Of a stretch of DNA of 64,000 nt, positions 16,704-24,537 are shown in pieces; the first letter of the stretch is position 1, and each line of letters starts with the position of its first letter. The DNA comes from Nitrospira sp. GTDB taxonomy: Bacteria > Nitrospirota > Nitrospiria > Nitrospirales > Nitrospiraceae. Below the pieces are notes generated by a model. The model was not told the DNA's origin. It did no database searches and saw only the letters and a list, made by a program, of their open reading frames with translations. The DNA is taken from the NCBI GenBank assembly GCA_015709715.1, contig CP054184.1:2651001-2715000 (forward strand), given 5' to 3'. A program made the translations under genes and the position numbers.

Positions 16704-16752
16704 CCCGCCCACTGGTCGTGGCACAGGCTGCACCCTGGGCGGGTGTTTTTTT
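16704..16752 (+). terminator. Terminator-like hairpin with T-run, isolated
   Basis: CCCGCCCA (16704-16711) pairs exactly with TGGGCGGG (16736-16743), followed by a T-rich run to about 16752. This is a strong intrinsic terminator on the plus strand, yet no plus-strand gene precedes it. A TATACT at 16693-16698 just before the stem raises the possibility of a very short transcript. The rest of 16648-16890 shows no gene. Confidence 0.55.
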
Positions 16753-16890
16753 ATCTGCCGTCGATCAGCATCCCTAGATTTCTTGCCAACAGTTAAAGCC
16801 GAATGAATTCTTGCTTACGTAGGTGGGCATATGAAATTTCTAACTTAGCTGTTGCCGTTAAGCACTTTATGTCTGTAGAATTGCCACATC

Positions 16891-17133
16891 ATGCCACGAA
16901 TAGTCACCAAGCGAAAACTTGTGGAAGAGACCGCTCAAAAAATGACGGCAATTATCCAGCATGCATTGGATCAGCTGCCGTCATCGGAGCGGGCTGGAAA
17001 GCTAAAGACTTATCTCTCTAAGGATTCGCTTGAGTCTTCTTCCTCTTCTTCTGCAGCGTCCGGTGAAAGTCGTTCCACAGCATCCGCATCTGTGCGGACA
17101 CCGGCGTTCCGGGTAAGTGCCCAATCGCGCTAA
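16891..17133 (+). CDS. Small hypothetical protein, doubtful
   Basis: 80 aa. The first 45 residues (MPRIVTKRKLVEETAQK, then IIQHALDQLPSSERAG) look like a natural amphipathic helical protein. The C-terminal part is a serine run that is the antisense of the lysine-rich end of the opposing gene, overlapped by 116 bp. There is no clear Shine-Dalgarno. It could be a small regulator whose 3' end has been overwritten, or chance. Confidence 0.35.
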   Translation: MPRIVTKRKLVEETAQKMTAIIQHALDQLPSSERAGKLKTYLSKDSLESSSSSSAASGESRSTASASVRTPAFRVSAQSR

Positions 17134-17293
17134 GCCTCTCCTGTACCTCCGTCCAAGTTGCATTCATGAGCCATTCCATGTGCGCGCGGTCCAGGGCTTG
17201 TGCCTCCTTGACCTTATTTTCATCGACGGGAGTTTTTCTCCTTGCTTCATCCCGGACATGCTGTTGGATTTCCTTCGGTGTGAATTTGCTCAT
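17018..17293 (-). CDS. Small hypothetical protein of the element
   Basis: 91 aa, highly charged and mostly helical, ending in KKRKKTQANP. No recognised domain. Its ATG overlaps the stop of the upstream 244-aa gene as ATGA, so the two are co-translated and may act together. Being a cargo pair, they could be a toxin-antitoxin or defence module, but nothing in the sequence proves it. Confidence 0.6.
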   Translation of the reverse strand: MSKFTPKEIQQHVRDEARRKTPVDENKVKEAQALDRAHMEWLMNATWTEVQERLSAIGHLPGTPVSAQMRMLWNDFHRTLQKKRKKTQANP

Positions 17294-18021
17294 GGTTTTG
17301 GATCTGTCTGATTCTCCGGCTCAATAGCCTCCAGCAGCTTCTTCATTTTTTCCCATGCCGATCTTGGGAGGTTCCTTGGGACAACAATGCGCGCCACTCC
17401 ACTAGGCACTGGGACTGGATAGACGAGCCATCCTTCCGCCTCTTCCTTATTTGATAGAAGGGGTTCCATGCTTTCGGTCGACACGTTGGCTGGTTTCCGA
17501 GAAGAAGATGGAGGGAGAGAAGCAGGCTCAGCCCCGGTAGCCGGCCGTCCTGCCTGATGTGAGTCAAAGAGGTCAACAAATCTTGCAGCTTTTAGAAAGC
17601 AGGAGGCCCATGCTTTGGCCTTATCCTGTTTTACCTTTGCCTCCGATATGAGGACGTTTTCCACATATTGCTGAGCCGGCTCGCTTTTACCTTGATACCT
17701 ATTTACCAATGCGTGGAATACAGGAAAGTGCCGCATCGCTAGAATGCGGGACTCTGAACGTTCATTTTCATCCTTCGGCCGAATTATCATTTCCCCTAAT
17801 TCTGTGAGCCGCACGCGATCTTTTTCGAGGTGAAGAAATCCATAGGCACGCAAACTATTGAGCTTCAACGTGAACCATGAACTGGTAGGTTTGTTGCCGA
17901 GAATGGATCCAAGATCAGCCTCCGAGCATTCTCCGCCGTAGTTTTGGTACAGCTGTTGGATGTAGTTGAGGCAGGTTTCGAGATCGCTAAAATCTGGCTT
18001 CAGGTATGTAGGTGCTGGCAT
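17290..18021 (-). CDS. Winged-helix-like protein of unknown function (DUF5343-like?)
   Basis: 243 aa from ATG 18021 (MPAPTYLKPDF). Residues 1-100 read like a DNA-binding winged helix: DLGSILGNKPTSSWFTLKL, then LRAYGFLHLEKDRVRLTELG. A central helical part (RILAMRHFPVFHALVNRY) and a Pro/Ser-rich linker follow. The C-terminal domain contains a beta-hairpin (VARIVVPRNLPRSAW). Overall order recalls DUF5343 proteins, but I am not certain. It begins the two-gene unit nearest the right end. Confidence 0.6.
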   Translation of the reverse strand: MPAPTYLKPDFSDLETCLNYIQQLYQNYGGECSEADLGSILGNKPTSSWFTLKLNSLRAYGFLHLEKDRVRLTELGEMIIRPKDENERSESRILAMRHFPVFHALVNRYQGKSEPAQQYVENVLISEAKVKQDKAKAWASCFLKAARFVDLFDSHQAGRPATGAEPASLPPSSSRKPANVSTESMEPLLSNKEEAEGWLVYPVPVPSGVARIVVPRNLPRSAWEKMKKLLEAIEPENQTDPKP

Positions 18022-18612
18022 GGCTAGAGTGTACTGTGAATCTCTGCTAAATTCAATACAAAAGTGGGTCAACAAAATCAATTACTTGCGATTTTATATG
18101 AGTTCATTTCACATTAATCGGCATAAATAGTGCCGACTCTGGAGCCGCCCTTACCATTTCTTGTCCTCCCAAATTTCCACGTTCAGCGTTCTTTCCCGAT
18201 TAAAGTTGAAGAAGCGGCATCGGGACTGGCTCTTCTCCGACAAAGCCTATTTGTGCAGCGTGCCAGTCCCGCCAGGTAAGACTTTGAACGACGTCGAATT
18301 GTTTTTCCGGACAATGGGGAATATAGGAAAGATCAGGGCACATCAACGTGAGAGAGTTGGCTGGCGGCACCATTTTCCACCGGCGGAGCCGTGAGCCCAA
18401 AAGGTAGGGTAGTGAACGGTCGCTCAAACGAGTAACTGAAACGCGTAGGACTCGTACATTTGCTGTGCTAAATTTGTGCTGAAAAGTTTGAAATCCCACC
18501 ATACTGGTTCAAATTAATGGAAGCCATGGAATGCTCTTAACTGCTCAATTTAGAAGAAAAAATGGGGAAACCTTCGCAAAATCAAGCCACTATGAAAACT
18601 ACTTAGTATCGA
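18022..18612. other. Noncoding right end of the integrative element
   Basis: AT-rich leader of the gene ending at 17290, then about 450 bp with no convincing gene. Two opposed short frames here (18161-18394 plus, 18200-18502 minus) lack ribosome sites and family features. The stretch contains the second arm-like 15-mer at 18464-18478 and reaches the right attachment repeat. Confidence 0.5.
18464..18478. repeat. Candidate integrase arm-type site, right
   Basis: TGTGCTAAATTTGTG, identical to 12938-12952. It lies 134 bp inside the right attachment repeat, in otherwise noncoding DNA. Confidence 0.4.
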
Positions 18613-18662
18613 CTCTCAAGGCTCAGACACGGGTTCAAATCCCGTTGGGACCACCAACCTTT
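18613..18662 (+). repeat. Right attachment repeat (attR core), displaced tRNA-Glu 3' half
   Basis: Exact 50-bp copy of 12846-12895. It carries the anticodon loop, T-arm, acceptor 3' strand and CCA of tRNA-Glu without any 5' half, so it is not a functional tRNA. It marks the chromosomal side of the insertion. Confidence 0.95.
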
Positions 18663-18934
18663 CCCCTGACCTTCCAAAGTGTTCGCGACTTTCCTGAGAA
18701 CCGGCCTGGCGAGGGCTGACCCTTCATTAGGACAATCTATAGGACAAACCAGGCGTGGTGTACGTAGTTTCTAGCTGTGTCAGGCGTCGCGGAGCTTTAG
18801 GGGATTTTCCAGTTGATGACATTGGTGAGGGCAACTATGATGAAAATGATTTGACTTGCCGCGAGAGTGAAAGCGATTAGTGGGGGGGAAGGTATTTGTC
18901 CGAACAAGGAACGTCAAACGTGTATAATTATGGA
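18663..18934. other. Intergenic region after the element
   Basis: 272 bp between the right attachment site and the next gene. No frame of note. TATAAT at 18923-18928 lies directly before the next start. Confidence 0.4.
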
Positions 18935-19336
18935 ATGAAAGGCGTGAATCGTCGGGGGCACTGGTGGGCTCAGATTGTAATAGTGGCGCTGTTTGTTCTA
19001 CTGAGCCCGGATGTTGAGGCAGGTGGACGGCTCCGTGACTTTAGTGGCGATGCGATGCAGCGCTATAACAGTCGGATGATGTCTTCCCCGGTAGTGCATT
19101 TCCCTGGTTTGTTCGGGAGTTCCCCATGGCCATACATCATCTATCCCCCGGCCCCGATGCTGACAATTGTGAACATTCAAATCCAAATTCCCGAGTTGGA
19201 TCGACAGCCAGCGCCAGCGCCCACACCCCTGCATGGGCCCAAATTTTGGACCGCCCGGTGTGGGACCTTTGTCGAGCTTGAAGGGAGTTCGATGCTGAAT
19301 TTGATGGAAGAGGAACGGAAACCCTGCTCTCCTTGA
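18935..19336 (+). CDS. Hypothetical secreted protein
   Basis: 133 aa from ATG 18935. A basic N-terminus (MKGVNRRGHWW) and hydrophobic core end in LLSPDVEAGG, a likely signal peptide. The mature part is Pro-rich (YPPAPM, PAPAPTP) with two cysteines and no recognised domain. An alternative in-frame TTG at 18896 has a GGGGGGAAGG stretch upstream, so the start is uncertain. Confidence 0.55.
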   Translation: MKGVNRRGHWWAQIVIVALFVLLSPDVEAGGRLRDFSGDAMQRYNSRMMSSPVVHFPGLFGSSPWPYIIYPPAPMLTIVNIQIQIPELDRQPAPAPTPLHGPKFWTARCGTFVELEGSSMLNLMEEERKPCSP

Positions 19337-19518
19337 GGAGCGAACAGGCCGACTGATGGACAAGACGATTGAACCTCACTTATCCCACCCTTTGTCGCTA
19401 TTCCATTTCTTTCAAATCTATTCCTGGCGCTGCACATTGGTTTGAGTGCCGGCGCGCGTCGCTGCCGTTCCACGAGGTTGAAGCGACCCGCGCGAAGGGA
19501 GGATAATCGTGCAGCCTC

Positions 19519-20685
19519 ATGATCCTGCCTGCCCACAGACTGCTCCTGCTCAGTATCGTCGTCCTCGGCATCGGCCTCTACACGCTTGACCTTTACCTTC
19601 CCTTGGGAATCGGCAACGGGGTGCTGTACGGCGGCCTCGTGGTGCTGTCGCTTGCGATCCCGGACCGAAAAATTCCACTGCTGGTCGCGGGGACCTGTTC
19701 GGTGCTGGCGCTCTCGGATGTCTTTCTCGGCGTGACGTTTCCCAATGTGCCGCTCTGGATGGGATTTAGCAATCGGCTGTTCAGCTTGACGGCCATTTGG
19801 TTCCCACTTATGTATGCATTCCAGCGTCGAAAGACCGAAGAAGCGCTCCGCCACGCGCATGATGCGTTGGAAGAGCGGGTACAGGAGCGTACGCGCGAGC
19901 TGGCGACCGTCAATCGGACGCTGGTCCAGGAGATTGCCGAGCGGATGGAAACGGAGCAATCGCTTCGCCGGAGCGAAGCTTCGCTGAAGGCGAGCCAGGA
20001 AGAGTTGCAGCGGAGCCGGGAGGAACTGCGGGCCTTGGCCGGTCAACTCTTGACCGCCCAGGAGGAAGAGCGCCGCCGGATTGCGCGGGATTTGCATGAC
20101 GATGTGAACCAGCGGTTGGCAATGTTGGCGATGGACCTGCGCCGGATCGAGAAGGGAGAGGCGGGGGATCCCGACGCCGTCCTAGGCATGGTGCGGTCGA
20201 TCACGGGTCGCCTGACGGGAGTGTCCGATGATCTGCGCCAGATGGCCTACCGGTTTCATCCCTCCATTCTGGATGATCTGGGGCTGACCAAGGCGGTCCG
20301 TCGTCTGGTGGACGACTTCTCGGCCAGTACCGGACTGGAGGTGGTGTATGTGCATCACGATCCCGTGAGGGCGGTTCCCACGGATCAGGCCACGTGTGTT
20401 TATCGAATCGCCCAGGAGGGGTTGAACAATGTGGCTCGGCATGCCCGGGCGACGGAGGTAGAAGTGGAACTGATCTGTGATGATGGGACGATCAGCCTGT
20501 CGATCCGGGACAATGGCGTCGGGTTTGATCCGTTGCAAGCCTCACAAAAGCAGGGACGATTGGGACTCCTCAGCATGAAGGAGCGGGTGCGGCAGGTCGG
20601 GGGGACGTTGGAGGTTGCGGCTGCGCAGGGGGGCGGGACGCTGATCGAGGTGCGGGTGCCGCTTGGGAGAGGGACGGATGTCTAA
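19519..20685 (+). CDS. Sensor histidine kinase, NarL/LiaS type
   Basis: 388 aa. The N-terminal 105 residues hold four or so membrane helices with no large sensor domain. A long coiled coil (about 110-185) leads to a HisKA_3 dimerisation domain whose phosphoacceptor is the His in ARDLHDDVNQRL. The HATPase_c domain shows the N box EGLNNVARHA, DNGVGFD and GRLGLLSMKERV. It overlaps the response regulator by 8 bp, so the two form one operon and a cognate pair. The signal sensed is unknown and is probably within the membrane. Confidence 0.92.
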   Translation: MILPAHRLLLLSIVVLGIGLYTLDLYLPLGIGNGVLYGGLVVLSLAIPDRKIPLLVAGTCSVLALSDVFLGVTFPNVPLWMGFSNRLFSLTAIWFPLMYAFQRRKTEEALRHAHDALEERVQERTRELATVNRTLVQEIAERMETEQSLRRSEASLKASQEELQRSREELRALAGQLLTAQEEERRRIARDLHDDVNQRLAMLAMDLRRIEKGEAGDPDAVLGMVRSITGRLTGVSDDLRQMAYRFHPSILDDLGLTKAVRRLVDDFSASTGLEVVYVHHDPVRAVPTDQATCVYRIAQEGLNNVARHARATEVEVELICDDGTISLSIRDNGVGFDPLQASQKQGRLGLLSMKERVRQVGGTLEVAAAQGGGTLIEVRVPLGRGTDV

Positions 20686-21322
20686 ACCGCGGGTTCTGTT
20701 GGCCGATGACCATTCGCTGGTGTTGGAAGGGTTTCGCAGAATCCTCAATGAGCAGTGTGAACTCGTGGGGATGGTCGAGGATGGACGGGCCCTGCTCGAG
20801 GCTGCGCAGCGCCTGACGCCGGACATCGTGATCCTTGATGTCTCCATGCCGCTCCTCAACGGCATCGACGCGGCGACCCAACTCAAGAAGCTCCAACCGA
20901 CGGTGAAGGTCATCTTCGTCACCATGCATGCCGATGCGGACTACGTTCGCTCGGCCTTCGAGGCGGGAGCTTCGGGGTATGTACTCAAGCGATCGGCGGT
21001 GGATGAATTGGAGCAGGCCATCCGAACGGTATGGGCGGGGCATACCTACATTACGCCGTTGATCGCCAAGGATCTGCTCGATGTCCTGTTGTCGGCCAGG
21101 TCAGAGCAGCGTCCTCGGCGGAAGGCCCTCACCTTTCGCCAGCGTGAGGTGCTACAGTTGTTGGCCGAAGGCCGCACGGTGAAGGATATCGCCCAGCGGC
21201 TCAAGATTTCGACCCGCACCGTCGAATTCCACAAGGCACAGGTGATGGAACAACTCAACCTGCGCACCACGGCGGATTTGATCAAATATGCATTGACTCA
21301 TGGGCTTCTCGCCCCTTCCTAA
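20678..21322 (+). CDS. NarL/FixJ-family response regulator
   Basis: 214 aa from ATG 20678 (MSKPRVLLADDHS). The receiver domain has the acidic pair in LADDHS, the phospho-Asp in VILDVSMP and Lys in YVLKRSA. The C-terminal LuxR-type helix-turn-helix reads LTFRQREVLQLLAEG, then VKDIAQRLKISTRTVEFHK. It is the partner of the overlapping kinase and should act as a sigma-70-dependent transcription regulator; targets are unknown. Confidence 0.94.
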   Translation: MSKPRVLLADDHSLVLEGFRRILNEQCELVGMVEDGRALLEAAQRLTPDIVILDVSMPLLNGIDAATQLKKLQPTVKVIFVTMHADADYVRSAFEAGASGYVLKRSAVDELEQAIRTVWAGHTYITPLIAKDLLDVLLSARSEQRPRRKALTFRQREVLQLLAEGRTVKDIAQRLKISTRTVEFHKAQVMEQLNLRTTADLIKYALTHGLLAPS

Positions 21323-21460
21323 TCTCTGCCTTCCCTGACCCCTCGTAATCTTCCTGTCCAAACTATCGGGGTTTACGAGTTCCGCCACCTCGGCCCGTGG
21401 CTTATAGAGGTTCAGCGGCGCGGGAACACTCTTGTTTCCCTGCATCCGCCAGGAGCCTCG

Positions 21461-22729
21461 ATGAGCCACACGGTGCTCGGTTTGTCCACGGAGATACCGT
21501 ACGGAGCCCGCAGGGTCGAAGCCGGCGGTAAGGTCTCTGCGCGCGCAGGCCGCGCACTTCGACAGTTTCGGCTCGCGCTTCAGCGACGTACTTCAGGTCC
21601 TCTTGCCTCACGGCTTGCCGGGTTCGCCGATCAAGTGGCGCAAGCGGCGGCCACATCGCCGTCCTCAGACCTCTGGGACATGGTTCGCGCGGATTGTCGA
21701 CGAGAGTTTTCGACAGCGGCCCTACGTCATGGGTCGTTGGCCGACGCGATCGAGTGGGAAACGATCAAACTCCAGTCACGACTGGGAGGTGGAATGGAGA
21801 GCGCGCCACCTCCGGCCGTCGCGATGTTTCGCGAACGGCGCGTTCATATCGGGCGCCTGATCCATCTCTGGCGTGGTCTGGCGGCGGAGACTGAAGAGTG
21901 GCTGGCGGGCCAGGGGGGCACCACGTTCTTGGATGTCGGGCCGTGGGGCGGTTTCAATTTTGTGATCGAGTCCGACGGGTATACCCGCATGCCCTTCGCT
22001 CGGCTGACCTTGGCGATGGGGGCATTGCCGGAGACACCCTTGACCGAAGCGGGCGGACCCCTGTTCGATCACTTCCTGCCGCGTTATTGCGAGGCCTTGG
22101 CGGAGGCTGGGGTAACCATCCCCGATCACTGGCAATACCAATTTCCCAAGTGGGACTATGCGGGGCGATTGATCGAGCTTTCCGGCACCTATTACTTGCC
22201 GAGCCATACCTATGATCGGCGCACCTTCATCAAGGTCCGGTTGTCGCGTGCCTGTGAAACGGTCGAGGAGATCACGCTGCAGGGTTTTCTCGTGCTGCTC
22301 GAACGGCTGCACTTCACCACCGATTGGGCGTTGTATCGAGAACAGACCAAGGACGTGGATGCCCGATTCGACCTACAGGATTTCATTTCGCTGAATCATG
22401 TGGTGGAGGGGGTTTACCAGCGCTCGGCCGATGAAGAGCGGCTCTTGGTTGAAATCAAAGACGCGTTCCGTGGGACCATCAAGACGCCGGCCGTCCTCTA
22501 CGGTTATTGGAGGCAGGTGATCATATCGCGATGGGTCGAGAATCTCTATTGGGTGCTGGCTGACGTAGCGCTTGGCGTGAAACGATACCAGCGGATGGTG
22601 TCGTTCGCCAGAGAAGTAGTTGATCAGATGCCTCCTCGGCTCCTCATCCCGGTGCGTCGGCAACTCCAGGAGTACCACAGCCGCCTCGGCGCCTTCGGTG
22701 TGATCGGCGGCGACGCCGTTTCCTCATAA
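21461..22729 (+). CDS. Conserved hypothetical protein
   Basis: 422 aa, soluble, with no signal peptide. I do not recognise a family. The first 60 residues are basic; the centre (TTFLDVGPWGGFNFV, then YCEALAEAGVTIPDHWQYQF) and the aromatic-rich C-terminal half look like a compact alpha/beta protein. It follows the two-component operon by 138 bp, so it is a candidate target of that regulator. Confidence 0.7.
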   Translation: MSHTVLGLSTEIPYGARRVEAGGKVSARAGRALRQFRLALQRRTSGPLASRLAGFADQVAQAAATSPSSDLWDMVRADCRREFSTAALRHGSLADAIEWETIKLQSRLGGGMESAPPPAVAMFRERRVHIGRLIHLWRGLAAETEEWLAGQGGTTFLDVGPWGGFNFVIESDGYTRMPFARLTLAMGALPETPLTEAGGPLFDHFLPRYCEALAEAGVTIPDHWQYQFPKWDYAGRLIELSGTYYLPSHTYDRRTFIKVRLSRACETVEEITLQGFLVLLERLHFTTDWALYREQTKDVDARFDLQDFISLNHVVEGVYQRSADEERLLVEIKDAFRGTIKTPAVLYGYWRQVIISRWVENLYWVLADVALGVKRYQRMVSFAREVVDQMPPRLLIPVRRQLQEYHSRLGAFGVIGGDAVSS

Positions 22730-22822
22730 CCTGACAGCGTCCAACGTGCCGATACTGCCCATGATGGGCCGCCGTCGCAGGCGGCCGAACCCTTCCTCGT
22801 GTAGCCACCTCTCGATTTCCTT

Positions 22823-23374
22823 TCACGCATAACAACGGCCTGTCGCGGTGAACGCATACATCAAGAGCGAGAAGACGGCGGCGTCGGCCGGCTGGGTCTT
22901 GGCGTCGTTGAGAAAAAACTCCACGATGAACAGTTTGCCGCCCGGGCGTAGCGCCTGGTGGAGTCGTCTCAGCAAACGACGATTTTCTGTCTCGTCGAAA
23001 TCGTGGAACAGGTTGGAGGCGATGGCGGCATCGATCTGGGATGGAAGGGGAGCGGTGAAGACGTTGCCCCGGATCACGTGAATACGGTCGGTGAGTCGAT
23101 TGCGTCGGATCAGTCGTCGGGCGACCGTCACGGATTGATCGATCACCATGCCGCTCAGGTACGGGTAACGCTGCGCGAGCGCGAGGCTATAGGAGCCGGC
23201 TCCGCCGCCGAGATCGAGAAATCGCCTGGCCCGGGGAGGCAACCGGAAGGTGCCGATCGTGCGAGGGGCGAGCATATGACTTCGCTCATGCATGGCGAGC
23301 GCAAACCGACGTCGAAAGGTTGCCGTAGCGGTAACCGGCGCCCAGCCCCGGCGGCCGCGGCGGATGCTGGTCAC
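22823..23374 (-). CDS. O-methyltransferase catalytic domain, split from its N-terminal part
   Basis: Reads as 183 aa from the GTG at 23374, which overlaps the stop of the upstream fragment as GTGA. It holds the SAM-binding Rossmann fold: motif I FLDLGGGAGSYSLAL, then GMVIDQSVTV, and SNLFHDFDETENRRLL with the catalytic-region His, then RPGGKLFIVEF. This is the C-terminal domain of the family that includes plant O-methyltransferases and hydroxyneurosporene methyltransferase. Its dimerisation domain is encoded just upstream in another frame. Either a single-base frameshift broke the gene or two chains are made by coupled translation. Confidence 0.7.
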   Translation of the reverse strand: MTSIRRGRRGWAPVTATATFRRRFALAMHERSHMLAPRTIGTFRLPPRARRFLDLGGGAGSYSLALAQRYPYLSGMVIDQSVTVARRLIRRNRLTDRIHVIRGNVFTAPLPSQIDAAIASNLFHDFDETENRRLLRRLHQALRPGGKLFIVEFFLNDAKTQPADAAVFSLLMYAFTATGRCYA

Positions 23375-23721
23375 CTGTCGGTCCAATCGGACCAATGATG
23401 GTTGAGAAGCCATAACAGGTTCGTCAGCGCCGTGGGGCTGTGGCCGTCGAGAAACTTCAAACCGAGCGGGGTGTTGCGGTAATAGGAGCCGCGTTGACGG
23501 AGCAATCCTAATCCCGCGAGGGCCTGCAGCAAGAGCGTCATCCCTTCGACGAGGGTGCCGCACCGTTTTGCCAGAAGCTCGGCTCGTCGTTCGCTCCGTC
23601 CGATTGCGGTGAAGAGGTCGAGTTCGTTCGCCAACAGCAATACTTTGGAGTCGGCATAGCCGTTCGCCAGACGCAGCAGGTCCCGATAGGTCACGACTCC
23701 TCCTAATCCCACAGCCCGCAT
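23371..23721 (-). CDS. O-methyltransferase dimerisation domain, split gene 5' part
   Basis: 116 aa from ATG 23721; an in-frame GTG lies 33 bp upstream. The sequence (LLRLANGYADSKVLLLANELDLF, then LAGLGLLRQRGSYYRNT) is the winged-helix dimerisation domain of O-methyltransferases. The frame ends at TGA 23371 right where the catalytic domain would continue in the -1 frame. No slippery heptamer is visible at the junction, so programmed frameshifting is unlikely. Confidence 0.65.
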   Translation of the reverse strand: MRAVGLGGVVTYRDLLRLANGYADSKVLLLANELDLFTAIGRSERRAELLAKRCGTLVEGMTLLLQALAGLGLLRQRGSYYRNTPLGLKFLDGHSPTALTNLLWLLNHHWSDWTDR

Positions 23722-23794
23722 GTATTCCGGCTGGGGCCCCGCCAGTGATACCACAGCGGCGCGGCAATGTCCGGCACTTCACAAGGCGGGGGGG

Positions 23795-24256
23795 CTAGGA
23801 GCCGACGGGGGTCATGAGCCAGTTGGTGATGTAAACGTTTTTGACCCGGCCTCTGGGAAGGAGTTCGTTGATGGCCTGCTTGATGTCCTGCCGGAGGGTG
23901 GGGGATTGTCCCGCCGTCTGCAGGTCGGTCGGGGAATAGGCGTGGAAGATCTCCAAGATTTTCCGGTCGATGACATCATGGCGAGCTTGGATCAATCCTG
24001 CGGTGCCTAAGCGGTCAATCTCTACCGCGACACTCACTTGAACATAGTAGTAGCGGCGACCATCGTCGACCGGTGCGACGACCGCAGGGAGATTGATCAT
24101 CACGCCAGGTGGCGTCTGGGCCTGGCCTTTCGCGTTCGTTTGCAGGGAGAAGGTACGCGGCATGATGTCTTTATAGGACAGGCCGATCATGTATCCTGAG
24201 AAGATCAGGATGCCGACGATTCCCGCAAGGATCAGGATGGTGAAGCGGACGGTCAT
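23795..24256 (-). CDS. FliL-like membrane protein
   Basis: 153 aa. One N-terminal transmembrane helix (ILILAGIVGILIFSGYMIGL) is followed by a periplasmic domain with the FliL pattern (YYYVQVSVAVEID, IDRKILEIF, LRQDIKQAINELL, VKNVYITNWLM). FliL sits around flagellar stators and resembles stomatin-type ring proteins. No flagellar genes are nearby, so this may be a stand-alone paralogue. Confidence 0.72.
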   Translation of the reverse strand: MTVRFTILILAGIVGILIFSGYMIGLSYKDIMPRTFSLQTNAKGQAQTPPGVMINLPAVVAPVDDGRRYYYVQVSVAVEIDRLGTAGLIQARHDVIDRKILEIFHAYSPTDLQTAGQSPTLRQDIKQAINELLPRGRVKNVYITNWLMTPVGS

Positions 24257-24537
24257 GAAAGAATCGATGAAGGGACCCGTCTCGGTGTCTTCGTCAACAG
24301 TAGCAGCTCTTTCGGAAATGTCTGTACGTAGTCTTGAGAGGCGAGGGTGGGGGGCGTACGAGGACTAACAGTCAGAGTTTACGAGGGTTCTACCGGCGTC
24401 GCACGTCAGATGTCTCCTGCGTAGCAGCGCGTCGCTCATCGAAGTTTCATCTGTCCTTCAGAAAATCTTCATCTTCGCGCCGTACCATGCGCCCCTTTGA
24501 AGCAGATCCTCAACGAGGACAGGAAGGAAGGGATGTC

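Larger units (their letters stand above)
12846..18662. mobile_element. Integrative element of about 5.8 kb in tRNA-Glu(CTC)
   Basis: Bounded by a perfect 50-bp direct repeat that includes the 3' part of tRNA-Glu (12846-12895 and 18613-18662). The integrase stop codon is at 12896, directly against the left repeat. From right to left the minus strand encodes a 244-aa winged-helix-like protein, a 91-aa protein, a NYN-domain protein, a small putative DNA-binding protein, a Rep_trans-type initiator, an AlpA-like regulator and the integrase. The part from 15.7 to 18.6 kb is visibly richer in A and T than the flanking chromosome. No coupling protein, relaxase of the classical kinds or phage structural gene is present, so it is best described as a small mobilisable or satellite-like island. 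Confidence 0.88.

Noticed and set aside
18161-18502. Two opposed short frames (77 and 100 codons) at the right end of the integrative element
   Set aside because: Neither has a ribosome site, recognised domain or natural-looking composition; they overlap each other.
14281-18612. Prophage
   Set aside because: No capsid, terminase, portal, tail or lysis gene; only integration and replication functions plus three cargo proteins.
19177-20097. 306-codon minus-strand frame opposite the sensor kinase
   Set aside because: Gln/Arg-rich shadow of the kinase coiled-coil region.
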